Source: Planctomycetota bacterium (GTDB lineage Bacteria; Planctomycetota; Planctomycetia; Pirellulales; Lacipirellulaceae). Taken from it: DNA of 64,000 nt. The translations under genes were made by a program, and so were the position numbers. The notes under the pieces were generated by a model. That model made no database searches. It was not told the DNA's origin and saw only the letters and a program-made list of their open reading frames with translations. The DNA is taken from contig JAJDED010000015.1 of assembly GCA_029259915.1 (NCBI GenBank), positions 1-64,000 on the forward strand. The letters run 5' to 3'. Positions 54,978-63,754 of the stretch are shown piece by piece. Within the stretch, counting starts at the first letter, position 1; each line of letters opens with the position of its first letter.

Positions 54978-55943
54978 TCACTGCGCACGCAGAAGTGCCA
55001 TTCTTAGTTCCCGCCCGGTAACGAAACCGACGGTGCGGCCTTCGTCGTCGACCACGTGTCCCAGCGGATCCTCGGCCTGGCTTAGCATTCTCAGAGCAGA
55101 CAGACACGATTGGGTATCTCGAAGCGACACCAGGGGCAGAGGCTCCGGGAGTGTCGGCTTGTCGTCGAGATACAAGTCGACCATTCGCAGATAGCCGACC
55201 AACTGCCGTTTTTGACGAGGGTCTTCTACGGGAAGAAGCGTACGCCGGTGACGCTGCGCCAGGCGTAGGATATCGCTTTTCTTCATGGTGGTCGTCACGC
55301 GCAAAACGCGCCCCGAGGGCGAGGCAAAGCTCTTCACCGGCTGTGCGGCCACGGCCAGCATCGCTTGGGCCAACGATTGTTGCACGGGACGCAGAATGCC
55401 TGCTTCGTGTCCTTCGGAAATGAGCTCCGCTAATTCTCTTCGGGCCAGAGTCAATCTCAGTTCCTGCGGGGAAGTGCGCGATAAGAGCTGCACCACGCGA
55501 CCAAAGGTCCACAACAGAATAATGACCGGTGCGAACAAACAGGTACAAACAAAAAGCGCCGGCGCACAACGCTTCAGCAATCGGTTGGGGGCATCATAGA
55601 AAAGATTCTTAGGCAGCAACTCTCCCCCCAAAAAAACAACCGGCGCAATGACGATTGGCCCTAACAGATCAACCCATACTCCCCCCAGGGGAAACAATCT
55701 TTGGCAACCCATCACCGCCGAAAGCGAAGTCAGATAGTTAGCCAAGTTGTTGCCAATCAACGTCGTAGCCACGAAAAGCGTAGGCTGATTGGCGAACCAC
55801 AGCAAAGACTGTGAAATCCAATTCCCCCCCAAGGCCTCAATGGCAAGCCGAACACGAGTCACCCGATAGAATCCCGTTTCGCACCCGCTGAAAAACGCAC
55901 TCAACAGGATGCCACCGATCAACAGCAGCAAGACAAGCATCAT
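54978..55943 (-). CDS. CNNM/CorC-type membrane protein with CBS domains, second gene
   Basis: 321 aa. Four hydrophobic segments in the N-terminal half (LVLLLLIGGILLSAFFSGCE; LFVATTLIGNNLANYL; LLGPIVIAPVVFLGGELLP; ALFVCTCLFAPVIILLW) form a DUF21 domain. Two CBS-like units follow (SGRVLRVTTTMKKSDILRLAQRH and LVSLRDTQSCLSALRMLSQAEDP). CNNM proteins export Mg2+ or Co2+. The start overlaps the stop of the larger gene by 4 bases, so the two are coupled and probably act as a heterodimer. The final CorC_HlyC domain appears absent. Confidence 0.85.
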   Translation of the reverse strand: MMLVLLLLIGGILLSAFFSGCETGFYRVTRVRLAIEALGGNWISQSLLWFANQPTLFVATTLIGNNLANYLTSLSAVMGCQRLFPLGGVWVDLLGPIVIAPVVFLGGELLPKNLFYDAPNRLLKRCAPALFVCTCLFAPVIILLWTFGRVVQLLSRTSPQELRLTLARRELAELISEGHEAGILRPVQQSLAQAMLAVAAQPVKSFASPSGRVLRVTTTMKKSDILRLAQRHRRTLLPVEDPRQKRQLVGYLRMVDLYLDDKPTLPEPLPLVSLRDTQSCLSALRMLSQAEDPLGHVVDDEGRTVGFVTGRELRMALLRAQ

Positions 55944-57205
55944 GACTTCTCTCCTGGTCGATCGGTGCGTCGTAATTCAACAGATATCTGTCCCATAGGA
56001 TCGGCTTCGATTACGCGAATCTCGAACACGTACCACTGCACGGTATCTCCACCCGTTGGCAAACTTTGGAGTTGTTCCTGCACAATTCCCGCAATGGTCG
56101 TGCTTTTGCTGCGTGGCAAATCCAATTCGAAAGCGCGTCCTAAACGCCGCAAACTCGTCATGCCAGTCACTCGCCAGAGATTCTCTCCGATCTGTTGGAT
56201 TGGCGAGGTGGCCAACAGCCGCACACTGCGGCTTGCCTGATCCTCGAACACGGTATGCAACAGGTCTTCCAAGGTGATGATGCCGATCGTCTCGCCTAAT
56301 TCGTTAATGATCGCGGCGACTTCGCGCTGGCTCGACTGAAGTTCGTCGAACACCGCCGCCACCGACGCACACCAAGGCACCACCACCACAGGTTGCGCGA
56401 AATGTTCAAGATGACGCCGGGGAATTGTAGAAAGATTCTTCAATGCAATCGCGCTGACGATTTCGTCGCTTTCGGGCTCGGTCACCAGCAAGTATCCACT
56501 GCGAGTGAGTTGGCCGCCCAATGCCTCCAAATCGACTGGCGGCGTGAACGATTGATATTGCGTGCGAGGGCGCATCAACTCCTCGGCCCGCAAATCGGAA
56601 AGCGAAACAATATTTTGCAAAGCCAATCGTTCCTGCGCAGCAAGCTCCTCGTCGGCAGTAGAAACCGTGATCGCTTGCTCCAGATCGCTCAGTTCTAGAT
56701 AAGGCTCGACACGAAAACCAGGAAACAATAGCCGCCGCAAAGCTCGGTTGACCGCTGAAAAAATCGGAGCAACCGGATCGAACGTCCGCACTGCTGCCGC
56801 CAATGGCAAACCAATCAAGCTCGACATAGCGCGAGGCATCTTCACGCCGACCGTTTTTGGAATCATCTCGCTGACCAAGATAATCGCCAGCAAAGACACG
56901 ACGGCGGTAAAACCGGCTTCGGCATGGCGACCTTGTTTTTCCAATTGGATGCCGATGACCGATGCCAAAGCAAAGTAGCAGATGTTGACCATCAGGTTCC
57001 AAAAGAGAATTGCCGTCAGCAGTCGATCGGGCTTGCCGAGCAGTCCGATGGCAACCCGCTGGGCAGCCGAGCCCGCTTGAAGCGCGCGGCGATCGTCGCT
57101 TTGCAGAGAAAAGAGCGCCGCTTCGCTGCAAGAAAAAAAAGCTGAAGCGGTCGCAAGCGCGGCCATTGCCGCCATAAGTGGGCCAAATTCTTGGAACAGG
57201 TTCAC
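55940..57205 (-). CDS. CNNM/CorC-type membrane protein with CBS domains, first gene
   Basis: 421 aa. A DUF21 domain with hydrophobic segments (about residues 5-150: LMAAMAALATASAFFSCSEA, ILFWNLMVNICYFALASVIG) is followed by a CBS pair (DLRAEELMRPRTQYQSF; FAQPVVVVPWCASVAAVFDELQSS with ETIGIITLEDLLHTVF) and a CorC_HlyC-type C-terminal domain (WRVTGMTSLRRLGRAFELDL). GTG start at 57205. This family transports divalent metal cations. Gene order and overlap with the smaller paralogue suggest a two-subunit transporter. Confidence 0.88.
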   Translation of the reverse strand: MNLFQEFGPLMAAMAALATASAFFSCSEAALFSLQSDDRRALQAGSAAQRVAIGLLGKPDRLLTAILFWNLMVNICYFALASVIGIQLEKQGRHAEAGFTAVVSLLAIILVSEMIPKTVGVKMPRAMSSLIGLPLAAAVRTFDPVAPIFSAVNRALRRLLFPGFRVEPYLELSDLEQAITVSTADEELAAQERLALQNIVSLSDLRAEELMRPRTQYQSFTPPVDLEALGGQLTRSGYLLVTEPESDEIVSAIALKNLSTIPRRHLEHFAQPVVVVPWCASVAAVFDELQSSQREVAAIINELGETIGIITLEDLLHTVFEDQASRSVRLLATSPIQQIGENLWRVTGMTSLRRLGRAFELDLPRSKSTTIAGIVQEQLQSLPTGGDTVQWYVFEIRVIEADPMGQISVELRRTDRPGEKS

Positions 57206-57261
57206 GTTGTCTTCTCACTGAGGGTCGCAGCTAGAGCTTTTTCTTTCAGGCTATCGGTGGA

Positions 57262-59037
57262 TTAGCCCTCGAGGGTCGTAGTTCTGCCGGTAGCCACGTC
57301 GAACTCTGCCACTGCCGGCACGAGCATCGCGGCCGTGGCAAAACCATAGGTCACAATCGAAACAAGAAATGCGGCACCGAAACTATGTTGCAGAAAACTG
57401 GTAATGACATAAAAGGTAGCAAAAGGCGTGAGCAATGACGCGGAAAAAATGGCTCGCGACGGATTACGGAACCCCAAAGCAAAAAACAATCCCACGCCAC
57501 CTCCCAGCATAAACGCGATAAATGCCTGAAGTTGATACGTGAACGAGCTTTGAAACGCCAACATCATCCGCATGCAAACGGCAACCCCCAGGAGCAGGAA
57601 CAAAACGGTACTCAAACTGACGGCCACCGCCGTGCGAGATTCAAAATACGTCATTCCCGCATGCACTCCGAGCACGGCAACAAACGTATTCATCACCAAT
57701 AGGGCTATAACCAGGAACACCAGATTCTCTGTGGAAATATGCCCAAAATGCCAAAGCACGATACAAAGGGCCATCGGCAGCAGGATCATTTCCTTAGCGT
57801 TGAAAAAGATTCCACCCAGTTTGCCAAAGATGATCTCCTTTGGCGTAAGATCGGTAACCAATAGCAAATCGAGCGCGCGCAGATCCCGCTCGTTTGTCAG
57901 CGAAGTGACCGCCAGCGCGTTGACCAATACCAAACCAAGAACCATCAACGGCACAAGTGGTTTGGCTGCCTCGGGAATCAGCGTCCCATATCGCACGCTC
58001 TCATTGGAAAGAAGCGCAACGAGCGCAGCCGCACATGTGGCGAAAATCATTAGGTAAGCAACGCGAACCGCAATAATTTTTTTCCCGTAGGCCCAAGTGC
58101 AAATTTCTCGCCAGAGAATGGGGTTATCCCAAACGTTGCGCGACTTTTTCGCACGACCGGGCGCAGAAGCGTTTGACACTTGCTGCTGTCCCAAGTGTTC
58201 TGCTGGTTGTTCACGCAATACGACGTCTTGAGTGGGATTCCAAACTCTTACCCGGGCGATGGCCCACAGGTTGATTACAATCGTCGCAACAATGGCACCG
58301 AACAGGAATAAATAGACCGGGCCGCCAAACCAAGAAAACGCGGTAGCAGAGATATCCTGGGGGTGCATACCGGCAAGTAACGCACGAAGCGGAGAAATCG
58401 CTGTGGCCCAATGCACTGCCTCAACATTCGACCAATGTTGGCCAAGCACGCCGGAGGCAACAATTTCTCCTGAAAGTAGCCACGCCATCAAACAGAGCGC
58501 CGTTAGCGCCAGGGATTGAAATGTTTTCTCACGCCACAAGGCAATAGTCGATCCCAAGCTCCCGGCGACCATCGCCGCAGTAAGTGTGATTGCCACCACA
58601 CGGGCAACCTGGGCATAGGAAATCCCCCCCAGCAGCGTAATCAACATCAAAAGCGCAATACCAGCCACAATCTGCCCCAATACCCCGAGTATGCTAGCCA
58701 GAAGTTTTCCCAACACTATCTCGGTATTCGAGAGATTGGTCATCAACAGGAGATCGAGCGTTCGCCGGTCTTTTTCCTGAGCAACGGCCGCGGCAGTCAG
58801 CAATGCAGAAAACATGACCGCCATTGCCAATTGAAGCGGGGCCAGCAGCATGAACACCGCCGAGCCAAACCGCGAAAGGTCGCCCAAGCCTCGAACTTGT
58901 TGCGAACCTATCAGAATGAGCCAGGCGGTAAGTACCAGCCCGAATAGCGCAGCGACGTACAATGCCCGCGAAAGATACAATCGCCAGGTGCGAGGAGTCG
59001 TGACGACTTCGCGATTAAAAACCGGCCCGACCAGCAA
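57262..59037 (-). CDS. Fused double ABC-2-type permease
   Basis: 591 aa, about 12 hydrophobic segments. The sequence QEKDRRTLDLLLMTNLSNTE followed by IVLGKLLASILGVL near residue 90 repeats near 375 as NERDLRALDLLLVTDLTPKE followed by IIFGKLGGIFFNAKE. The two halves are therefore homologous ABC-2 permease modules in one chain. TTG start at 59037 with AAGGG about 8 bases upstream. No ATPase gene is adjacent. The substrate is unknown. Confidence 0.8.
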   Translation of the reverse strand: MLVGPVFNREVVTTPRTWRLYLSRALYVAALFGLVLTAWLILIGSQQVRGLGDLSRFGSAVFMLLAPLQLAMAVMFSALLTAAAVAQEKDRRTLDLLLMTNLSNTEIVLGKLLASILGVLGQIVAGIALLMLITLLGGISYAQVARVVAITLTAAMVAGSLGSTIALWREKTFQSLALTALCLMAWLLSGEIVASGVLGQHWSNVEAVHWATAISPLRALLAGMHPQDISATAFSWFGGPVYLFLFGAIVATIVINLWAIARVRVWNPTQDVVLREQPAEHLGQQQVSNASAPGRAKKSRNVWDNPILWREICTWAYGKKIIAVRVAYLMIFATCAAALVALLSNESVRYGTLIPEAAKPLVPLMVLGLVLVNALAVTSLTNERDLRALDLLLVTDLTPKEIIFGKLGGIFFNAKEMILLPMALCIVLWHFGHISTENLVFLVIALLVMNTFVAVLGVHAGMTYFESRTAVAVSLSTVLFLLLGVAVCMRMMLAFQSSFTYQLQAFIAFMLGGGVGLFFALGFRNPSRAIFSASLLTPFATFYVITSFLQHSFGAAFLVSIVTYGFATAAMLVPAVAEFDVATGRTTTLEG

Positions 59038-59422
59038 GCTAGTACCCTTCGGCTAAAATCTCTATCAAAATCGGTCAATGCAGGCTCTCAGCGTGCGCGA
59101 TACGCACCAACATTCCACTATAGGCAGGGTGGCAAGTCGAGTCGAGCGAGCTGTTTCTAAGCACTTTTCCGAGAAAAACACGACCACGGTTTCGGAATGT
59201 TACTCTAGTCTGCCCGATCCTACAATCTTCCCATACTTAGCAGTATTGAACGTGGTGAAAAGCGCGAGGCGCAGTCCTACGCGGTGTACTTCATGGGCAA
59301 TTCGTCTAAAATAGATCGGCTAGGGGTAACTTTTTCAGAAGACCTGCCCAGCGGAGAGTTCACCGTAAGAAATACGTATGATTGGCCGACAATGAACCTC
59401 GGCCCTAAACGTTGAGGAAAAT
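59038..59422. other. Divergent intergenic region
   Basis: The 385 bases between divergent genes show no recognised gene or repeat. GAGGAAAAT precedes ATG 59423. Confidence 0.45.
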
Positions 59423-60826
59423 ATGGACACGTTAAAAACAATTTTTTTTAGACGCTCTGCACGCGATGTTTGGTACGGGGTTGCCATTTTGCTGCTTTGT
59501 GGATTGCCGGCAATCCCAGCTCTCGCGCAGGAAAAGGATGACTCCGACGGGAATCCTCTCACAACCGAAAACTTAATCGGCGGTGCCGTGTCGATGTCAG
59601 GAAAGAGCTACCCGGAAGTCGACAAGGCAATCACCCGGTTTCGCAACGGTGATTCCCAGGGCGCAATGGAATTTTTGGAACAAGCTAAAAAGAAATATTC
59701 GAAATTGCCGCCATCGGACATAACGATGGCCAAGATGCAAATGGCTGCCCGCAATGCAAAGGCGGTTCGGTTCTTACTAGAAAGTGCCGTCAAGAATCAC
59801 CCCGACGATCCGGAGGCTTACTTGCTGTTAGCCGACCAAGCGTTTATTGGTGGTCGCACGACAGAGGCGCAAGCACTATTTGAATTGGCCGCGCCTTTAA
59901 TCAAAAAATTCGACGAGAATAAGAAACGGAAGCAGAACTTCTCGATTCGTGTAATCGCTGGCCGTAGTGCGGTTGCTGAGCGCCGGCAACAGTGGGAACG
60001 AGCATACCAACTGCTGAAGGAATGGATCGTGATCGATCCAGAGAGTGCAGCTGCTCATCAACGGATTGGAATCGTTCTATTCCGACTCGATAAGTCCCGC
60101 GAAGCTCTGGAAGAGTTCACCAAAGCGCAAGAACTCAACCCGGAAGTGAGTCACCCGTTTATCGTCCTTGGCCAACTGTTTTCCCAAAGTGGCGAAAAAG
60201 AAAAGGCTCAAAAGTCGTATGAGAAGGCCTATCGCGACAACAAAAGCGACGCGCGCGTCGCCCAGGCCTATGCCGAATGGCTCATTCAGGAAGACAAGTT
60301 GGAGGAAGCGCAGGCAGTGGCTGCCACACTTCGCAAACAATCTCCCAACGATAAAACCGCCCTGCTGTTGGATGGGATAGTCGCTTACATGCAAGGCGAC
60401 GCCGAAAGGGCTGAACAAGCGCTAACGAAGATCTTGAGTATCAATCATGCCGATCCGACGGCAACAAATTTGCTCGCTCTCTTGCTGATTGAAAGCGATG
60501 ATAAGGCCGACAAGGAACGCGCCCTAAAATACGCTCAGGTCAACGCGGAACGATTTGAGACCAGCGTGCAGACCAACGTCACACTAGGCTGGGTCTTATA
60601 CCGCTTGGGCCGAGCCAACGAAGCCAACGCAGCACTGCAAAAAGGCGCACAATCTGGTCAGCTACAATCCGACTCTGCTTACCTCATCGCCAGGATCATG
60701 TCCGAACAGGGAAAGAATGAACAAGCTATCAAAGCCTTGGAACAAGTCCTCAATAATAAAGCTGGAACCTTTTTGTTCCGCAAGAATGCCGAACAATTGC
60801 TCAGCGAGCTTCAGCAAGAAAATTGA
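59423..60826 (+). CDS. Exported TPR-repeat protein
   Basis: 467 aa. A signal peptide (about residues 14-36: VWYGVAILLLCGLPAIPALA) is followed by about ten TPR-like units (AYLLLADQAFIGGRTTEAQALFELAAP, AHQRIGIVLFRLDKSREALEEFTKAQELNP, PFIVLGQLFSQSGEKEKAQKSYEKAYRDN). The C-terminal part continues in the same helical form. It is a stand-alone gene with a good terminator 70 bp downstream. Its partner is unknown. Confidence 0.8.
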   Translation: MDTLKTIFFRRSARDVWYGVAILLLCGLPAIPALAQEKDDSDGNPLTTENLIGGAVSMSGKSYPEVDKAITRFRNGDSQGAMEFLEQAKKKYSKLPPSDITMAKMQMAARNAKAVRFLLESAVKNHPDDPEAYLLLADQAFIGGRTTEAQALFELAAPLIKKFDENKKRKQNFSIRVIAGRSAVAERRQQWERAYQLLKEWIVIDPESAAAHQRIGIVLFRLDKSREALEEFTKAQELNPEVSHPFIVLGQLFSQSGEKEKAQKSYEKAYRDNKSDARVAQAYAEWLIQEDKLEEAQAVAATLRKQSPNDKTALLLDGIVAYMQGDAERAEQALTKILSINHADPTATNLLALLLIESDDKADKERALKYAQVNAERFETSVQTNVTLGWVLYRLGRANEANAALQKGAQSGQLQSDSAYLIARIMSEQGKNEQAIKALEQVLNNKAGTFLFRKNAEQLLSELQQEN

Positions 60827-60896
60827 GGATGCATCCACACCATCCGTGACTGTGTGAACCCAGAATTTTCAAGCTGCAAAATCAGGGACCAATAAA

Positions 60897-60938
60897 AAAG
60901 GTCATGGCAAGTCGATCCGTCGTCTTGCCATGACCTTT
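60897..60938 (+). terminator. Intrinsic-type terminator after the TPR gene
   Basis: AAAGGTCATGGCAAG and CTTGCCATGACCTTT are perfect 15-bp inverted copies with a 12-base loop. A-rich and T-containing flanks on both sides would allow termination in either direction. Confidence 0.8.
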
Positions 60939-61213
60939 ATCCTGAAGCAAAACACACCGTGTGATTTGCCCTCCCGTTAGCTTTGTATAGTTTCTATCGG
61001 CCAGCGCGTACGGTGCGCTGTAGCCCAATTTTTTGGATGGTGCTAGCACTGGGAACATTTCCGCTTAGAGAAAAAAAGCAGGCAGACTTCCGGATGGAAA
61101 TCTGCCCACTCTCGGACAGCTTCGTTCGGCAGACCACACTCCCCAGTAGGCCTAACCGGACTGAAAGCTGAAACGGTTATCGATGAATATGCTTATTTGT
61201 CGACTTCAGGGTG
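60939..61213. other. Intergenic region with a short hairpin
   Basis: GGCAGACTTCC and GGAAATCTGCC form an 11-bp imperfect stem at 61081-61106. No gene was recognised here. Confidence 0.4.
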
Positions 61214-61855
61214 CTATTGGGAAATACTTCCTGTCTGGGAAAACCCTAGCGATGGCAATGATTCTACCGCAGGACTTGTCGCGGGGGTGATAAGGGCGGG
61301 CTGGCCCTCATTCGTCGCCGTTGGCATCTCCAAACCCCCAAGCAAGCCGCCTCCTTCGACCGGGATGCTGCCCAAAACAACAAACCCCGGCACTTCAACG
61401 TTTGCCAGACAATCTGAGCAAACCTGTCCTGAACAACATTCTGTGCCGTGTGAACAACTACACCCACTCGATGCACAGCATGCCTGGCCACAGCAAGGTC
61501 GCAATGGCCCGCGATAGGGACGCACAGCCGTGCAACCACAATGAGCGCGATACACCTGATTTCGCCATGCATATCGACAAGGTCCATAAATGCCGCAATA
61601 TCCCGAGTAAATCGGGTGGCACCACCGGCAAGCCGGTGACGTGGTGCGACTTGTCTTGCAAGGGCTAAACAGTCCATACCGACAGGAACTTGGATAGCGA
61701 GGAATAAAATAATCTTGATTCATGTTCCATTGGCAACCTCCGGAGCAGCCCTCGGCTGGTACGACAGACCCGTAAGTCTGCCAAAACAGCCGTGCCTCGA
61801 CTGGGTTTGCGCTGAACAGGGTCGACGTAAATAAGAGTAAAATCAGTGATCGCAT
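61214..61855 (-). CDS. Cysteine-rich secreted protein
   Basis: 213 aa. A signal peptide (MRSLILLLFTSTLFSANPVEA) is followed by a domain with about 27 Cys residues, many in CxxC or CC pairs (GCSGGCQW, CCGQACCASSGCSC, CCSGQVCSDC). The last 60 residues are Gly/Pro/Thr-rich. I do not recognise a family; such Cys-rich secreted proteins occur widely in planctomycetes and may form disulfide-linked cell envelope layers. ATG 61855 was chosen because it begins at the signal peptide. Confidence 0.65.
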   Translation of the reverse strand: MRSLILLLFTSTLFSANPVEARLFWQTYGSVVPAEGCSGGCQWNMNQDYFIPRYPSSCRYGLFSPCKTSRTTSPACRWCHPIYSGYCGIYGPCRYAWRNQVYRAHCGCTAVRPYRGPLRPCCGQACCASSGCSCSHGTECCSGQVCSDCLANVEVPGFVVLGSIPVEGGGLLGGLEMPTATNEGQPALITPATSPAVESLPSLGFSQTGSISQ

Positions 61856-62058
61856 CGAAATGTCTTTCTGAGGGAATCTACAGAATCCAGAGGCTTGCGG
61901 CCCGTACTTTGTGTCTCTAACGAAACATGGGTCACGCCCGCGTGTTGAGCAAATGCAACAGTCTCCTTTTTTACCCCACGAGTTCCTTACCAAGCCGCTA
62001 CAATCGTCAAGAATCTGCTTGCACAGACCAACCCCACCAGCCCCGATCAACTCTTGAA

Positions 62059-62919
62059 ATGTTCTTGCCGTTTGTAGCGATTATTTCGACATCCATGCTC
62101 TCTGGAGGAGCCGGCACCCTGCTACTGATGCTGGGCCTGCTCTGGGGACTTTCGAAAGTTGGAGGAACCACACTCACGGCACCCGTGATTTGGGCAATCA
62201 TCGCCACGATTGGCTTGGCGCTGGTTGCTGTGGCAACATCTTGGGGCCTGACGCCATCAGGCATCGGGCATGACGTTTTGCAATACGCTGCCGCCGTCGC
62301 GACATTCTGCCCGCTAATAGGAGTACTCGGCGCCAAGCGTCCTCAAAACCACGCATGGCAGTGGGTGGTGCTCACGCTGTGGATCGTGCTCGTCTGGCCT
62401 GCTCTCGGAGCTTGGGTCACGCCCATGGGCAGCCGGCTCGAATTATTCGCCGCCTGGAAACTATTTCTGCTGGGCTTGATAGGCTTGGGCTTGCTGAACT
62501 ACTTGCCAACACGTTTTTGGCTGGCAGCTATAAACGTGGCCTGTGGCCAAGCTGTTTTGTTGAGCAATGTTTTGTTATCGGAAGAAATGCTATCTGCAGA
62601 ATGGCACTTGCCGATCGGAGTCAGTTGCTTCTTGCTGTCGATTGTCTCTGTCGCAGTTTCAGGAAGCCTGCGGAAAAGCACTGCGCAGGGTCTCGAAGCC
62701 ATGAATCATCATTGGCGGGCCTTCCGCGACACCTTCGGAGCATTCTGGGGACTGCGCATCCTGGCACGGGTAAATCAAACCGCTAAGCTGCGCAACTGGC
62801 CCCTGCGACTCGCATGGACAGGATTTGAGCCAACGAACAAAGAGTCACTCGCGCCCACCACTGAGCAACTTGCCGAGATAGAACAAACCCTTGCAACTCT
62901 GTTGCGACGATTTTTGTAG
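62059..62919 (+). CDS. Integral membrane protein of unknown function
   Basis: 286 aa. Six or seven hydrophobic segments in residues 1-205 (MFLPFVAIISTSMLSGGAGTLL; VIWAIIATIGLALVAVATSW; WVVLTLWIVLVWPALGAW; LFLLGLIGLGLLNYL) precede a soluble C-terminal region (WRAFRDTFGAFWGLRILARVN...EIEQTLATLLRRFL). The ATG at 62059 was chosen because the 44 residues before it lack membrane character and overlap the neighbour region. The C-terminal segment ends with charged, helical residues. No family recognised. Confidence 0.6.
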   Translation: MFLPFVAIISTSMLSGGAGTLLLMLGLLWGLSKVGGTTLTAPVIWAIIATIGLALVAVATSWGLTPSGIGHDVLQYAAAVATFCPLIGVLGAKRPQNHAWQWVVLTLWIVLVWPALGAWVTPMGSRLELFAAWKLFLLGLIGLGLLNYLPTRFWLAAINVACGQAVLLSNVLLSEEMLSAEWHLPIGVSCFLLSIVSVAVSGSLRKSTAQGLEAMNHHWRAFRDTFGAFWGLRILARVNQTAKLRNWPLRLAWTGFEPTNKESLAPTTEQLAEIEQTLATLLRRFL

Positions 62920-62937
62920 CCTCTACACGATATCGGG

Positions 62938-63144
62938 TAGCCCAGACAACTCGGTTGTCTGGGGGCCGTAGGCCCAAGAGGTTTTCCCGGTCAGTCAATC
63001 CATTTCAAGGGCGACTTGTCTTGAAGATGCCACCTTGCCGAACTCCGGTGCCATTCTGCAGCTTGTTTCACTAAACCATTTCGAACCGCTTTCCGCAAGC
63101 CTCTTATCGCTTCGCGACCCAGACAACAGAGGTTGTCTGGGCTA
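62938..63144. mobile_element. REP-bounded unit with 13-bp inverted ends
   Basis: The left end TAGCCCAGACAAC (62938-62950) and the right end GTTGTCTGGGCTA (63132-63144) are perfect inverted copies. Each is also half of a local hairpin: CCCAGACAAC-TCG-GTTGTCTGGG at 62941-62963 and CCCAGACAAC-AGAG-GTTGTCTGGG at 63118-63141. The 207-bp unit encloses the transposase relic at 62991-63113. This is a two-REP arrangement like the BIME structures that RAYT transposases mobilise. Confidence 0.75.
62991..63113 (-). pseudogene. C-terminal remnant of a REP-associated tyrosine transposase (RAYT)
   Basis: About 40 codons ending at 62991 read RKAVRNGLVKQAAEWHRSSARWHL, which follows the Y1-type transposase ending HNPVARGLV-P-WRWSSARDYL. 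The catalytic HUH and Tyr regions are missing, so it cannot be active. It lies inside a pair of REP-like palindromes, the expected target and carrier of RAYT proteins. It is therefore a decayed copy. Confidence 0.7.
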
Positions 63145-63151
63145 CCCGTTT

Positions 63152-63688
63152 TTAGAAACGATTGCCTTTCCGTAAGTTGCATTGACGGCAAAGGATTTGT
63201 AGATTCTCGAAAGTATCAGCACCACCCTTGGAAAAGGGGATGATATGGTCGAACTGAAGTTCTTGAGTGGAGCCACAAAGAACACACTCGCCTCCATCGC
63301 GCTCATAAACAGCTTCTTGAATGTGAGAGGGTATGGCCCGACGCTGCCGAGTGCTGGATTGTGCAGGGGATTCGAATTTCTCCATGAGCCATCCCAATCC
63401 TCCGAAAAGCACAATTCCCGTTATTATCGTGGGCCAACCGCCATATATTCGCCAAACGAAGTACAACAAAGGAGCAACGACGAGTATGACTACCAAGCCA
63501 AGGCAGCTGTCAGGGGATGATTCGAATTGCTCAAGGAGCCACCCCAACCCAGCGAATAGCACAAGCCCAGTTATAATCGTTGTCCAGCCTCCGTATGATT
63601 GCCAAACGAAGTACAACAACGGACTAACGACGAAGATGAATAAGGAGATAATAGCTACATCAGCGAAGCTTGTTTTTTGACTTCCCAT
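63152..63688 (-). CDS. Membrane-anchored HNH endonuclease-like protein
   Basis: 178 aa. Two homologous membrane modules occupy residues 8-55 and 62-103 ([20 protein letters not shown] followed by [39 protein letters not shown] followed by [19 protein letters not shown]). The C-terminal third is an HNH domain: [20 protein letters not shown] followed by [23 protein letters not shown], with both Cys pairs for zinc and the DHIIP motif. ATG 63688 follows GGAG by 9 bases. HNH domains cut DNA; the membrane anchor suggests a role at the cell surface or in interbacterial contact. It may form a pair with the partial gene upstream. Confidence 0.8.
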   Translation of the reverse strand: MGSQKTSFADVAIISLFIFVVSPLLYFVWQSYGGWTTIITGLVLFAGLGWLLEQFESSPDSCLGLVVILVVAPLLYFVWRIYGGWPTIITGIVLFGGLGWLMEKFESPAQSSTRQRRAIPSHIQEAVYERDGGECVLCGSTQELQFDHIIPFSKGGADTFENLQILCRQCNLRKGNRF

Positions 63689-63754
63689 AATCTGAATCTC
63701 CGTTACCGGATGCCCCGTGTGCAGCTCGGACAACACCCTTGTCAGCGCCACCCG

